Source: Candidatus Thiodiazotropha sp. CDECU1 (GTDB taxonomy: Bacteria; Pseudomonadota; Gammaproteobacteria; Chromatiales; Chromatiaceae). From it: a stretch of 64,000 nt of DNA. Every line of letters starts with the position of its first letter. The first letter of the stretch is position 1. The notes under the pieces are model-generated. The model worked only from the letters and a program-made list of their open reading frames with translations. It did no database searches and was not told the origin of the DNA. The stretch lies in the NCBI RefSeq assembly GCF_963455295.1, contig NZ_OY734020.1, positions 1,488,001-1,552,000 of the forward strand, given 5' to 3'. Shown here one piece after another: positions 27,566-36,296 of the stretch. A program made the translations under genes and the position numbers.

Positions 27566-27632
27566 GATCTGTCCCTGTTGCTGTTTGATTGATAATGATT
27601 TGTCTTATTCTCATTTCACTTTCCTCACAGAT

Positions 27633-28250
27633 CTATGTGCGAAGGCTGTTGAGATAACTCAACAATCCCTTGCCACAGCGCAGCAACTCCTCCTGGCTCT
27701 GGGCGTTCTTCGCCATGCTCATGCAGCCCTCGAGTGAGGCGAGGATGAAATAGGCCGTATCTGCCGGATCGATGGAGGAGGTCACTCTGCCTTCCTGCTG
27801 TCCTTGACTGAGGATTGATTCAATACTTGCCTGCCAGCGCCTGTAGATGGTGTCGATACGGTCGCGAAATCCATCGTCTATTGCCGACATCTCCTGTGCC
27901 AGGTTATTGAGCGGACAGCCGAGGGTGATCTCTTCGCACTGGTAGTGCTCCCCCATCTGCATGATGGTGGTCATCAATACATCGATTGGGTGCCCGGGCT
28001 GATGCAGGGGCTCAAACCAAAGCCTCTCCAGCTCTTCGGCGATATGCTCGTCCAGTACCGCGTAACCGAGTTGCAGTTTGCTGCTGAAATGGTGGTAGAG
28101 GGCGCCCTTGGTGACCCCGGTCCGCTCCAGGATCGCATTCAGACTGGCGGCCTGAAAACCAAAGCGATGGATCTCCTCATAGGCTGCTTCCAGCAGCGAC
28201 TGTCGGGTTGTGTCGGCGTCAGCGTGTGTTCTCATGGGAATGTTCTTCAT
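27633..28250 (-). CDS. TetR family transcriptional regulator of the MMPL locus
   Basis: 205 residues. The N-terminal HTH reads ADTTRQSLLEAAYEEIHRFGFQAASLNAILERTGVTKGALYHHFSSKLQLGYAV, the canonical TetR DNA-binding domain. The C-terminal part has the TetR_C_6-like ALP region (LNNLAQEMSAIDDGFRDRI, DTAYFILASLEGCMSMAKNAQS). It is first in the tetR-mmpl-lolA-like run, and a palindrome lies directly before the start, so repression of its own operon relieved by a hydrophobic ligand is likely. ATG 28250 or ATG 28235 may be used. Confidence 0.88.
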   Translation of the reverse strand: MKNIPMRTHADADTTRQSLLEAAYEEIHRFGFQAASLNAILERTGVTKGALYHHFSSKLQLGYAVLDEHIAEELERLWFEPLHQPGHPIDVLMTTIMQMGEHYQCEEITLGCPLNNLAQEMSAIDDGFRDRIDTIYRRWQASIESILSQGQQEGRVTSSIDPADTAYFILASLEGCMSMAKNAQSQEELLRCGKGLLSYLNSLRT

Positions 28251-28254
28251 AAAA

Positions 28255-28270
28255 CATACCGACCAGTATG
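28255..28270. promoter_or_regulatory. Probable TetR operator
   Basis: CATACCGACCAGTATG is a 5-6-5 palindrome (CATAC/GTATG) located 5 bp upstream of the tetR start at 28250, the expected place for an autoregulatory operator of this family. Confidence 0.6.
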
Positions 28271-28549
28271 TATCCTGATTGGTGAGCTGTCAAATCTTCT
28301 GTTTCGAGACGCTTTGGATGTCATTAATGAATACTCATCTGCAAGTCAAAGCGGAAGATCTCGATATACGCTGAGAGACGCCCGATTACAGATGGGAGAT
28401 AAGTTTGGTCATTGCGAGCGATGAAATCCTTACCGCGAGGTAACTCCTTGTAACAAGATGTAACATGACACAGATGGATGTGCCCGTGTCATTGCGGGAT
28501 GGGAATAGTGGAGACGGTTTCCCGGGTACTCTATAACCTGGATCAATGG

Positions 28550-28882
28550 TTATTTAAGCGGGTATTTCTTTACCTGTTGTTTGATTGAATCCACCATATT
28601 TTCCACGTCGGTGGTCTCCTCGAACCGGCAGTCGCGAACCCTCAAGTGCTGGGCAAGCCTGAGGGTGCCGTCCTCACTCAGTATTCCCAACATTTTATTG
28701 TGCTTGTTTTTGAGAATCGTGGTCGCACTGTCCCCTGAGGGGTGCCTCACACAGAAGGTTGTCCAGCCATACTCTCTCAGGTGTATCAATCCCAGCAGTT
28801 GCTGCTCGTTGAGATAGCTTTTCGGGTCAGAGGGTATGGCGCTGATGCCGATACGTCTATCCACAGGAAGTCTACCTGTCAA
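28550..28882 (-). CDS. Hypothetical protein
   Basis: 110 residues from TTG 28882, or about 104 from GTG 28864. No family recognised. Visible blocks are VDRRIGISAIPSDPKSYLNEQQLLGL, EYGWTTFCVRHPSGDSATTI, MLGILSEDGTL and a charged C-end ENMVDSIKQQVKKYPLK. No signal peptide or membrane helix, so probably a small cytoplasmic alpha/beta protein. It stands alone between the tetR promoter region and a long gene-free stretch. Codon usage looks like that of the neighbours, which favours it being real. Confidence 0.55.
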   Translation of the reverse strand: MTGRLPVDRRIGISAIPSDPKSYLNEQQLLGLIHLREYGWTTFCVRHPSGDSATTILKNKHNKMLGILSEDGTLRLAQHLRVRDCRFEETTDVENMVDSIKQQVKKYPLK

Positions 28883-29363
28883 AGTTTTTTATACGCTGTT
28901 ATTTTTACATAAACAATAAAAATGCCAAAGAAATAGAAGTTATTTGAAAACAGTAAGATACGCTTGACTATCAATTTATTGAAGCTTGAATTGCCCTGCG
29001 AGTGTAAAAATATCCGACATAGTTATGTAGTAGTCGATGGGTTTCAGATTATTTAAAAAACAATAATGTAAGTCCTTGATATTATTAGTCCTGAACCGGC
29101 TGGGGTGTTTCGATGTGCTCAGGCAATAGTCTCTTAACAGCTTGATTATGGTGGGATAAATTACTTAAAGCAGAGCTAGGGGAGGGCCATTTTTGGTGAT
29201 GACCTGCTGATCAGAACTCCCTATACTGGGTCTGCTATCCAAAGCAATCCCTAGATGAGGGTGTTTGCGGCAAGCCATCGCGGGGCTGCCGCTACGGGAG
29301 ATCTACATCACCTAAATCGGTACGAGCGGTTTAGGGGGTACACAAGAAAAATGGGGAGTTTTT
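28883..29363. other. 481-bp gene-free stretch with two stem-loops
   Basis: AT-rich on the left, mixed on the right. A frame at 29255-29548 overlaps the 65-residue gene out of phase and is rejected. Two hairpins precede the ATPase operon: GCGGCA/TGCCGC (29267-29293) and CCTAAATCG/GCGGTTTAGG around 29310-29336. They could belong to a leader RNA of the operon. No known riboswitch recognised. Confidence 0.4.
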
Positions 29364-29561
29364 ATGTCTTCGTCCGATCAGACAACACATCAGGAGAACC
29401 TGTCTCTGGGGGCATCTGCCCAGGAGTTTCTCGACTATTGCGCCGCAGAGAAAGAGCGTCGACTCAACTCAGGGGAGGCATTCGACGAGGAGACATTCGA
29501 TCAGGCCATACAAATGGTGGTCAACAAATTACGTGTGCTTGCGGATGAGGGTTGGTCATGA
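29364..29561 (+). CDS. Small acidic protein coupled to the membrane ATPase gene
   Basis: 65 residues, largely helical and acidic (AQEFLDYCAAEKERRLNSGEAFDEETFDQAIQ). GGGGAG lies at good spacing before the ATG. Its stop overlaps the ATPase start as ATGA (29558-29561), so the two are translationally coupled and probably made in fixed proportion. I do not recognise the family; it may be a regulatory or structural partner of the ATPase. No metal-binding motif or membrane segment seen. Confidence 0.65.
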   Translation: MSSSDQTTHQENLSLGASAQEFLDYCAAEKERRLNSGEAFDEETFDQAIQMVVNKLRVLADEGWS

Positions 29562-31477
29562 TCATAAACTCCATCAAGGCGAACAATGTCCTGAAGTATA
29601 CCGACCTGGATCTCAAGGATATTCCTGAGCGGGGTCTGATAGCCATATCCGGTCCCAACGAGTCGGGCAAGAGTACCATTGGTGAGACGGTCTGCTTCGC
29701 CCTCTTCGGCAGAACCTTCTCCCTGGATGTGAATGACCTGACCAAGGTAATCCGCTGGGGCGATACCCACTGTTCGGCGCAACTGGAATTCACGCCGAGG
29801 GACGGTGTTCGCTATAGTCTGGATCGCTTTCTCGATGATGCGGGAAATCACAGTGCCCGACTATCTATTGCCACAGCCGACAGCAATGAAGAACCGATTG
29901 CACGGGGTGTGGAGCAGGTGGCTGACAAGGTGTATGAACTGATCGGTTATGAATTTGAGGAGTTCGTGGAGTCTTTCTATCTGGCGCAACGTGAGATCAC
30001 AACACCCCATCCCCATAGCTTTGCGGTGAAGACCATGGCTGGGTTGGTAACCCTGGAGTATGTGAACGAGGCATGCCAGGAGGACAAGGGCGCCACCCTG
30101 AATGAGGTTGAACAGCGTAAATCGGAACAGATCAGCGTGCAGAATCAGATAGATGAGCTCAATATCGATCACAGCCTGATGCCGTCCCTGCAGGGGGAGC
30201 ACAATGAGGTGAGCCGCCATATGGAGGATTCGACGGATCTCATTGAGCAGTTGGAGAATGCATCCATAACCTACCAGGATGTCCTGCCAAGACGGGAGGC
30301 GGATCTCTCCAGCGCCGGACGTACTGGCTTCATGGCATTCCTGTTTCTGCTGATTGCACTGCTTGTGGGTGGGGCCTGGTATCTGTTGGCGAAGCTGCCC
30401 GAACATGCCTTTGCCCAGCAGTTGACTCAGATGCTGAGCAACAACCTGTCAGCCTGGCAGGATTCCATGATCCCCTGGTTGCTCTATGGCGCGGGTGGGT
30501 TTGGGTTGTTGTTCGTGATCCTGTTGATTCGTCGAGGCGCTAAAAAGAGCAGCGCAAAGACCTACGATGAAGCGGCGGCCGGTCTGGTGAAGGCCCTGGG
30601 TGACCTGGATGGTCTCTCCGCTGTAGTCATCCGCAATGAGCTCGATGATGAAGCGAATTCCAACCAGGTGGATGAGGATACCGAGAGCCTGGAAGAGACA
30701 GAGGCCGAACAGCCGGACCAGACTGAGGCGGAGCCGGCGGTTGTGGATCATGCCGCACGGGAGCGCCTGAGTCAGCGGATCAGCGACTGGAGTGTCTCTA
30801 TCGCCGAGGTCAGAGACGGGGTGGCAGAGGAAGAGGCCCAACTACGGCGTGTTATGGAGACGGACCGGCGCCGCCTGGGTCAGCTCGATTCCGTCATCGA
30901 CCAGGAGCAGGAGCGTTTGGACAGGGCCGAGCAGCTGCATCAGATCAAGACCAATCTACAACAGAAGATCGATGACAAACAGCGCCACATGGAGATCTGC
31001 GCCGTGGCGGATCAATTGATTCAGGGTGCGACCAAAGAGGTCTCGCATAAATTCAACCACAAGTTGCGTGGTCTGGTGAGCAAGACCCTGCCACTGTTTA
31101 CTGAGAATCGCTATGAACATCTGCAGATCGATGATGACTTGAGTGTGCGAGCCTTTTCCAGCGAAAAGCGTGACTTTATGGATCTGGATGAGATATCCAG
31201 CGGCACCCAGCGTCAGATCATGCTGGCCGTGCGCCTGGCGTTGTCCCAGGAGTTGGTCAATCGTGCCATACAGGGGAGTCAGTTCCTGTTCCTTGATGAG
31301 CCGTTCGCCTTTTTCGATCAGAAGCGCACACGCAGTTCACTCACCGTACTACCCACATTGAGCGAGGAGTTGAATCAGATCTGGATTGTCGCTCAGGATT
31401 TTGCGGACGACCTGAAATTCGATATGCATGTACAGTGTGACAGAGAGAATGATTCCATTTCGCTGAAACAGGGCTAG
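29558..31477 (+). CDS. Membrane-anchored SbcC/YhaN-like AAA (ABC-type) ATPase
   Basis: 639 residues. The split ABC ATPase of the Rad50/SbcC/RecF class has Walker A at about 34-42 (SGPNESGKSTIGE), the signature DEISSGTQRQIMLAVRLAL near 545-563, and Walker B QFLFLDEPFAFFD near 576-588. Between them lie short coiled coils and two transmembrane helices, FMAFLFLLIALLVGGAWYLLA (~257-277) and WLLYGAGGFGLLFVILLIRRG (~307-327), followed by an acidic linker rich in Glu/Asp. The layout recalls YhaN, which normally pairs with the nuclease YhaO; no such nuclease is here. A DNA-repair, chromosome-organising or defence role is possible. Confidence 0.82.
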   Translation: MIINSIKANNVLKYTDLDLKDIPERGLIAISGPNESGKSTIGETVCFALFGRTFSLDVNDLTKVIRWGDTHCSAQLEFTPRDGVRYSLDRFLDDAGNHSARLSIATADSNEEPIARGVEQVADKVYELIGYEFEEFVESFYLAQREITTPHPHSFAVKTMAGLVTLEYVNEACQEDKGATLNEVEQRKSEQISVQNQIDELNIDHSLMPSLQGEHNEVSRHMEDSTDLIEQLENASITYQDVLPRREADLSSAGRTGFMAFLFLLIALLVGGAWYLLAKLPEHAFAQQLTQMLSNNLSAWQDSMIPWLLYGAGGFGLLFVILLIRRGAKKSSAKTYDEAAAGLVKALGDLDGLSAVVIRNELDDEANSNQVDEDTESLEETEAEQPDQTEAEPAVVDHAARERLSQRISDWSVSIAEVRDGVAEEEAQLRRVMETDRRRLGQLDSVIDQEQERLDRAEQLHQIKTNLQQKIDDKQRHMEICAVADQLIQGATKEVSHKFNHKLRGLVSKTLPLFTENRYEHLQIDDDLSVRAFSSEKRDFMDLDEISSGTQRQIMLAVRLALSQELVNRAIQGSQFLFLDEPFAFFDQKRTRSSLTVLPTLSEELNQIWIVAQDFADDLKFDMHVQCDRENDSISLKQG

Positions 31478-31522
31478 CCTGTTATCTCTTGCCATCCATT
31501 ATGTTGTGGGTTACGGCTATAG

Positions 31523-34045
31523 GTGTCTGATCTACCAGTCAGCCAAATCATGTCTGCGCTGGATAATGCGCTGGCGACTAGCGGTAGTGCTGTGTTGTGT
31601 GCACCACCCGGTTCGGGCAAGACTACCCTGGTTCCTCTGCAGTTGTTACAGGCCGCCTGGTTGGACGGCCAAACCATTCTATTGCTCGAACCTCGCCGCC
31701 TGGCCGCCAGGATGGCGGCGGCCCGCATGGCCCAATTGTTAGGTGAGGCTGTCGGAGAACAGGTAGGGTACTCCATACGCCTGGAAAGAAAGGTCTCTCC
31801 AAGGACCCGTGTCGAAGTGGTGACCGAGGGCATCTTGACCCGCCGATTGCAGCACGATCCTCAACTGCAAGGGATCGGTCTGTTGATCTTCGACGAGTTC
31901 CATGAACGCAACCTGCATAGCGATGTGGCCTTGGCCCTGGCGCTCGATGCCCAACAGGGCCTGCGTGAGGATCTGCGTCTGCTGGTGATGTCGGCAACCC
32001 TCGACACCGATCGAATCTCCGCTCTGTTGAATGCTGCGCCCGTTATCACCGCCGAAGGCCGACAATATCCTGTAACCCATCACTATCTTGGGTTGCAGCT
32101 TGAGAAAAGGAGAATCGCACAGCAGGTTTCGCAGGCTGTCACCAGGATCTGGCATCAGGAGCCGGGTGATATCCTGGTCTTTCTCCCCGGCGTGGCCGAG
32201 ATCAGACGAGTGCAGGCATTGATCTCGAGCCACTTTGCCGAGTCTGAGCTGCCACCCTTGATCACACCCTTGTATGGAGATCTGCCTAAGGCGGAGCAGG
32301 ATCTTGCGTTGCTCCCCGATAAGCACAAGAGACGCCGTATCGTACTCACCACATCCATTGCCGAGACAAGTCTGACTATCGAAGGGGTGAGTGCCGTGGT
32401 CGACTCCGGTTGGTCACGGCTACCAAGATTTATACCAGCAATCGGAATGACCCGCCTGGAGACAGTGACGGTTTCAAAGGCTGCCGCCAATCAACGCGCC
32501 GGGAGGGCGGGTCGCCTTGGCCCGGGTAACTGTTATCGCTTATGGGCCCCACACTACCAGGATCAATTACCGGAACATCATCCGGCGGAGATCCTGCAGG
32601 CCGACCTGACTCCCCTGGCATTGGAACTCGCTGCCTGGGGTGTGGCCGATCCCAAGGATCTGCGCTGGTTGGATGCACCGTCTCATGCCGCCTACAATCA
32701 GGCCTGCAATCTGTTGCAACGTCTCGGCGCAATGGATGCGCGGCGTCTGCTTACGCCAACAGGAAAAAGCATGGCCAGGCTGCCCGCCCATCCACGCCTG
32801 GCGCATATCCTGGTCAACGCTAATCAGGGCGATCGTCGACTCGCCTGTGACCTGGCGGCACTCTTGAGTGAGCGGGATATCGTGCAGCGCCAGCGGGAGA
32901 ACCAGCCGGGAGCAGACCTGGAACAGCGTCTACATCTTCTTTCAGCTTGGCGAAATCGAGCGCGTGGAGGCGATGTCAAAGGAATCGATACGAATGCCTG
33001 TAAAAGAGTCGATAGGATCAGCAGGGATTGGCACCGGCGCATGCAACACCAGGATGCAGGCGCTTACCCTTCCGATCTGTCTATGGCGCAGCTCCTCGCC
33101 CTGGCCTATCCCGATCGGTTAGGGCAAAGGACTGGACATGGCCGCTTTCGTCTCTCCAATGGCCGTGCAGCACTACTGCATGATACGGATCCTTTGGCGG
33201 CACAGGATTTCCTGGTTGTCGCAGAACTGGATGCCGGCGAGATCCAAGGTCGGGTGCGATTGGCGGCCGCAATCACTGAAGCGGAGATTCGTCAGCTTCC
33301 CGATATGCAAATCGAAGCCACATCGTCGGTTGTTTGGGATAAGCGGGAGCAGCGGGTGAAGGCGTTTGCTGAAGAACGGGTTGGCGCGGTGGTCCTGGAT
33401 TACCGTCCCCTCGTCGATCCCGATCCTGAACTGGTCGTCAGTGCCATGCTGGAGGGTCTCTCCGAGATGGGATTGGCTGTACTACCCTGGAGTAAACAGC
33501 TTCGTCAATGGCAGCTGCGGGTATGCTGGCTTGGAAGTCAACTCGATGATTCTGGTTGGCCCGATCTCTCCGATGAGTGGTTGGCGGCACATCTCCAAGA
33601 CTGGCTGGAGCCTTGGCTGTCCGGGATCAACAGCCGAGAGCAGCTGCAGCGTCTCGATCTGCGCGGGATACTTCAGGCGAGACTCGATTGGCAACAACAA
33701 CAGCAATTGGAGCGTGATGCCCCCAGTCACCTTAAGGTACCCAGCGGTTCCAGGATCCCGCTCCGCTACACCATACAGGCGGCTCCGATCCTCCCGGTCA
33801 GATTGCAGGAGATGTTCGGTTTGGCTGATACACCCAGAGTCTGTGCCGGCAGGGTGCCAGTCATGCTGCACCTGCTCTCCCCGGCGCAACGGCCGATGCA
33901 GATAACCGATGATCTGGCAGGATTCTGGGAGAGAACCTATCCAGAGGTGAAAAAAGAGTTAAAGGGGCGCTATCCCAAACACTATTGGCCGGACGATCCC
34001 ATGCACGCTGTAGCAACCGCCAGGGCTAAGCCAAGAAAATCATGA
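31523..34045 (+). CDS. hrpB: ATP-dependent helicase HrpB
   Basis: 840-residue DExH helicase, full family length. Motif I is APPGSGKTTLVPL, motif Ia is LLLEPRRLAARMAA, motif II is DEFHERNLHSD (the DEFH form typical of HrpB), motif III is VMSATLD, and motif VI is QRAGRAGRLGPGNCYRLW. The C-end holds the HrpB-specific region (LKVPSGSRIPLRYT, PVMLHLLSPAQRPMQITDDLAGFW). The GTG at 31523 keeps the conserved LPVSQIMSALD leader; ATG 31550 would cut it. The cellular role in this group is not well defined. It follows the ATPase gene by 45 bp. Confidence 0.92.
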   Translation: MSDLPVSQIMSALDNALATSGSAVLCAPPGSGKTTLVPLQLLQAAWLDGQTILLLEPRRLAARMAAARMAQLLGEAVGEQVGYSIRLERKVSPRTRVEVVTEGILTRRLQHDPQLQGIGLLIFDEFHERNLHSDVALALALDAQQGLREDLRLLVMSATLDTDRISALLNAAPVITAEGRQYPVTHHYLGLQLEKRRIAQQVSQAVTRIWHQEPGDILVFLPGVAEIRRVQALISSHFAESELPPLITPLYGDLPKAEQDLALLPDKHKRRRIVLTTSIAETSLTIEGVSAVVDSGWSRLPRFIPAIGMTRLETVTVSKAAANQRAGRAGRLGPGNCYRLWAPHYQDQLPEHHPAEILQADLTPLALELAAWGVADPKDLRWLDAPSHAAYNQACNLLQRLGAMDARRLLTPTGKSMARLPAHPRLAHILVNANQGDRRLACDLAALLSERDIVQRQRENQPGADLEQRLHLLSAWRNRARGGDVKGIDTNACKRVDRISRDWHRRMQHQDAGAYPSDLSMAQLLALAYPDRLGQRTGHGRFRLSNGRAALLHDTDPLAAQDFLVVAELDAGEIQGRVRLAAAITEAEIRQLPDMQIEATSSVVWDKREQRVKAFAEERVGAVVLDYRPLVDPDPELVVSAMLEGLSEMGLAVLPWSKQLRQWQLRVCWLGSQLDDSGWPDLSDEWLAAHLQDWLEPWLSGINSREQLQRLDLRGILQARLDWQQQQQLERDAPSHLKVPSGSRIPLRYTIQAAPILPVRLQEMFGLADTPRVCAGRVPVMLHLLSPAQRPMQITDDLAGFWERTYPEVKKELKGRYPKHYWPDDPMHAVATARAKPRKS

Positions 34046-34071
34046 ATCGTCTCTGCTCACGGAATTCCGGT

Positions 34072-35139
34072 TCACACTGGGTTTTTCTTTATAAAAGGGT
34101 TGCTCATTAGGGGAGATAGATACTTAGAACCGGCTTCCTCAATCAGCGCACCAACACCGCGCAGATTAAACGGAAAATAGACGATACTCGTGAATTGATG
34201 GGTTTTATGGGGCCAGATATTAATCCACTGTTCCTCCGTGCCAAGTAGTTCAAATGCATCGAGTTTGCGATTAAAGGCCTCCTTGATGGTTTCAAACATG
34301 AGCTGTATTCCCGGGGAGTATTTTGCCCAGCGTTCGTCATAACCGATTTTCAGTACCCACCAGCGATTTGAATGTTGAACCATCAACTGCACCGCTATCA
34401 TCGCTCCGTTTAACAGGAGTGCACTGATGACGAGTTTCCTCGTCTGGCTCAGGTACCTGCAGTAAATGGTGAAAAATCGCTTCAAGTCAGGTCGGCAATT
34501 TATAGCGCTGTTATTCCGGCCCTTCCAGTTGGCTTGCTCTATTCCGAAGGCCTTGTCGAGAAGCCGGTTCAGGTCAGTTTGATCGGGGTAGTAAAAATCA
34601 ACGTACACTTCCCCCTGGTCGGATAGACGTCTGCGGGCACGTCGGAAATCCTGTTTTCGCCGGGAGGGTAGTTTCAGTAAGTAGTCATCCCAGTTAGAAT
34701 TTATTTCTATAAACGGGGATCCGGTATTAGGAATTTTGAAGATTATCCCATGCTTTGCAGCCAATTTCTCAAATACTTCGATAGAGAGATCGCCAGCGGG
34801 TAATCGGCCTAGATGTGTGGGTCTTCCTTTTTTAATTATCGATTTACATAGCTGAATCAGAGATTCCTTGTCCGCGTAAATCAGCCCACCTGGTTCATTG
34901 AGTTTAGATACGCCAATGATTTCATACCAGATTATTCCCTTTTTTGTTATAGCGTACAAAGGGGCAATCGCGTTTACATGATCATGCTTTGTTGTTGCGA
35001 GAAAATTAATTGCAATGTCATCACGGAATGCTTTTATGCATGCCGAAAACCACTCATGCGCATAGGTGGGTGACTGAAGCTCGCTTGCGCTGGTGGGCCA
35101 GTCATTTTTTTCGATATGGTGACTGGAGACTAGATCCAT
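34072..35139 (-). CDS. FemAB/CelD-like GNAT-fold acyltransferase (PF13480 type)
   Basis: 355 residues with a tandem GNAT fold as in FemAB-related proteins of polysaccharide loci. Recognisable pieces are PTYAHEWFSACIKAF near the N-end, LKLPSRRKQDFRRARRRLSDQGEVYVDFY in the middle, and ISALLLNGAMIAVQLMVQHSNRWWVLKIGYDERWAKYSPGIQLMFETIKEAF, the conserved acyl/aminoacyl-acceptor region. Such proteins attach acyl or aminoacyl groups to sugars or peptides. It is read with the glycosyltransferase and a second similar protein; DNA here is clearly more AT-rich than at hrpB, consistent with transfer. Confidence 0.78.
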   Translation of the reverse strand: MDLVSSHHIEKNDWPTSASELQSPTYAHEWFSACIKAFRDDIAINFLATTKHDHVNAIAPLYAITKKGIIWYEIIGVSKLNEPGGLIYADKESLIQLCKSIIKKGRPTHLGRLPAGDLSIEVFEKLAAKHGIIFKIPNTGSPFIEINSNWDDYLLKLPSRRKQDFRRARRRLSDQGEVYVDFYYPDQTDLNRLLDKAFGIEQANWKGRNNSAINCRPDLKRFFTIYCRYLSQTRKLVISALLLNGAMIAVQLMVQHSNRWWVLKIGYDERWAKYSPGIQLMFETIKEAFNRKLDAFELLGTEEQWINIWPHKTHQFTSIVYFPFNLRGVGALIEEAGSKYLSPLMSNPFIKKNPV

Positions 35140-35199
35140 CGTTACAAACTTTCCTTTGTGTATATATATCCAAGTATAGTCGAAATTGTGATTAATTGA

Positions 35200-36243
35200 T
35201 CATTTGCGCAGGTGATGCATCATGGATTTTGTGTTTTGTATTAACTGTGTTCCTCCAGGGATTTTCAGTCCCATGACAGCAACCAATAATTGTTTTTTAC
35301 TAAGTCCCGAGTAGGGTTGGGTGATCTCCTCGAAAGCGGAGCGAGCCTCGTCCGTCTGACCGTTGAGGATACGCAGATAGGTTAAGTTGAGAAGAGTTTT
35401 GTTAAGCGTATAGTCGACGTCAGTCTTGTTGTTTTGATAAAACTGAGCATCAGATTTCCATACTCGTTTGATGAATTCAGCTCTTTTTGCCAATTGAATT
35501 CTGTGATCGGTTCTGGTGAGTCGAAATTCATCTTCATGGCTGCGGTTGAGTGTCGTTTCATGATTTAAGAAGACTGCCTGATGCGCCTTTGAAAGGCGTG
35601 CAAAGAAGTCCCAGTCACCGCAGATGGAGTCATGCTCGATAAAACGTATATCGTCCGGGAGCAGGGACCTTCGAAACAGGGCGGAACTTGGAAGAACATG
35701 AGGGTTAAACAGGGAAGCGTGATAAATGTCACCAACGTGTATCTGGATGGCGTCAGGTGATGCATCAGGTATTGGAGACTCAAGGGACAGGTCTTTGTAA
35801 CTGTAGGTTTGCTCGAAAAGGGAAGACCAGTCAATTGGCGCATCTAACCATGTGGTTAATCCATCAGGTATGCGGATATCATCCGATTTAAGGATGTGAA
35901 AGTTTGAATAGGTGAAACCCACGTAATCAAATTTATCGAGCAGTTCGACTTGAAGTGCAAGCTTATAGTCAAGCCATATATCATCGTCGTCCAGGGTGGC
36001 GATATATTCCCCTTGCGCCAATTTCAGTGCACGATTACGTGTCGCATTTAAACCGGCATTCTCTTGATTCAGGTAACGTATCTTAGGTGAATAGTCCTTG
36101 ATGACACTTTCAGTATTATCACTGGATCCGTCATTGATTATAATAATTTCGAAATCCTGATATGTTTGTGCCAGCACACTTTGTACGGTTTTTAGCAGAA
36201 GTTCCGCTCGGTTATATGTAGGGATAATTACGCTAACTTTCAT
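35200..36243 (-). CDS. Family 2 glycosyltransferase
   Basis: 347 residues. The GT-A fold starts MKVSVIIPTYNRAELLLKTVQSVLAQTYQDFEIIIINDGSSDNT, then NATRNRALKLAQGEYIATLDDDDIW, where DDD is the metal/nucleotide-sugar motif. The C-terminal ~120 residues form a helical tail with no domain recognised. It should add a sugar to a lipid-linked or surface glycan in the cytoplasm. It is flanked by two FemAB/GNAT-like acyltransferase genes in the same orientation (60- and 53-bp gaps), so the three probably act on one surface polymer. Confidence 0.88.
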   Translation of the reverse strand: MKVSVIIPTYNRAELLLKTVQSVLAQTYQDFEIIIINDGSSDNTESVIKDYSPKIRYLNQENAGLNATRNRALKLAQGEYIATLDDDDIWLDYKLALQVELLDKFDYVGFTYSNFHILKSDDIRIPDGLTTWLDAPIDWSSLFEQTYSYKDLSLESPIPDASPDAIQIHVGDIYHASLFNPHVLPSSALFRRSLLPDDIRFIEHDSICGDWDFFARLSKAHQAVFLNHETTLNRSHEDEFRLTRTDHRIQLAKRAEFIKRVWKSDAQFYQNNKTDVDYTLNKTLLNLTYLRILNGQTDEARSAFEEITQPYSGLSKKQLLVAVMGLKIPGGTQLIQNTKSMMHHLRK

Positions 36244-36296
36244 AGCTAACTCCTGACGGAAGTCGTGTGCTTGCTGTACTGTGGTCAGTGTGCCCG

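Noticed and set aside
28420-28500. Palindrome-like TCATTGCG repeats
   Set aside because: Only two short, imperfect copies; not distinguishable from chance.
29255-29548. 97-codon plus-strand frame overlapping the 65-residue gene
   Set aside because: Out of phase with the 65-residue gene, which has a good ribosome site and ATGA coupling; composition looks like a shadow frame.
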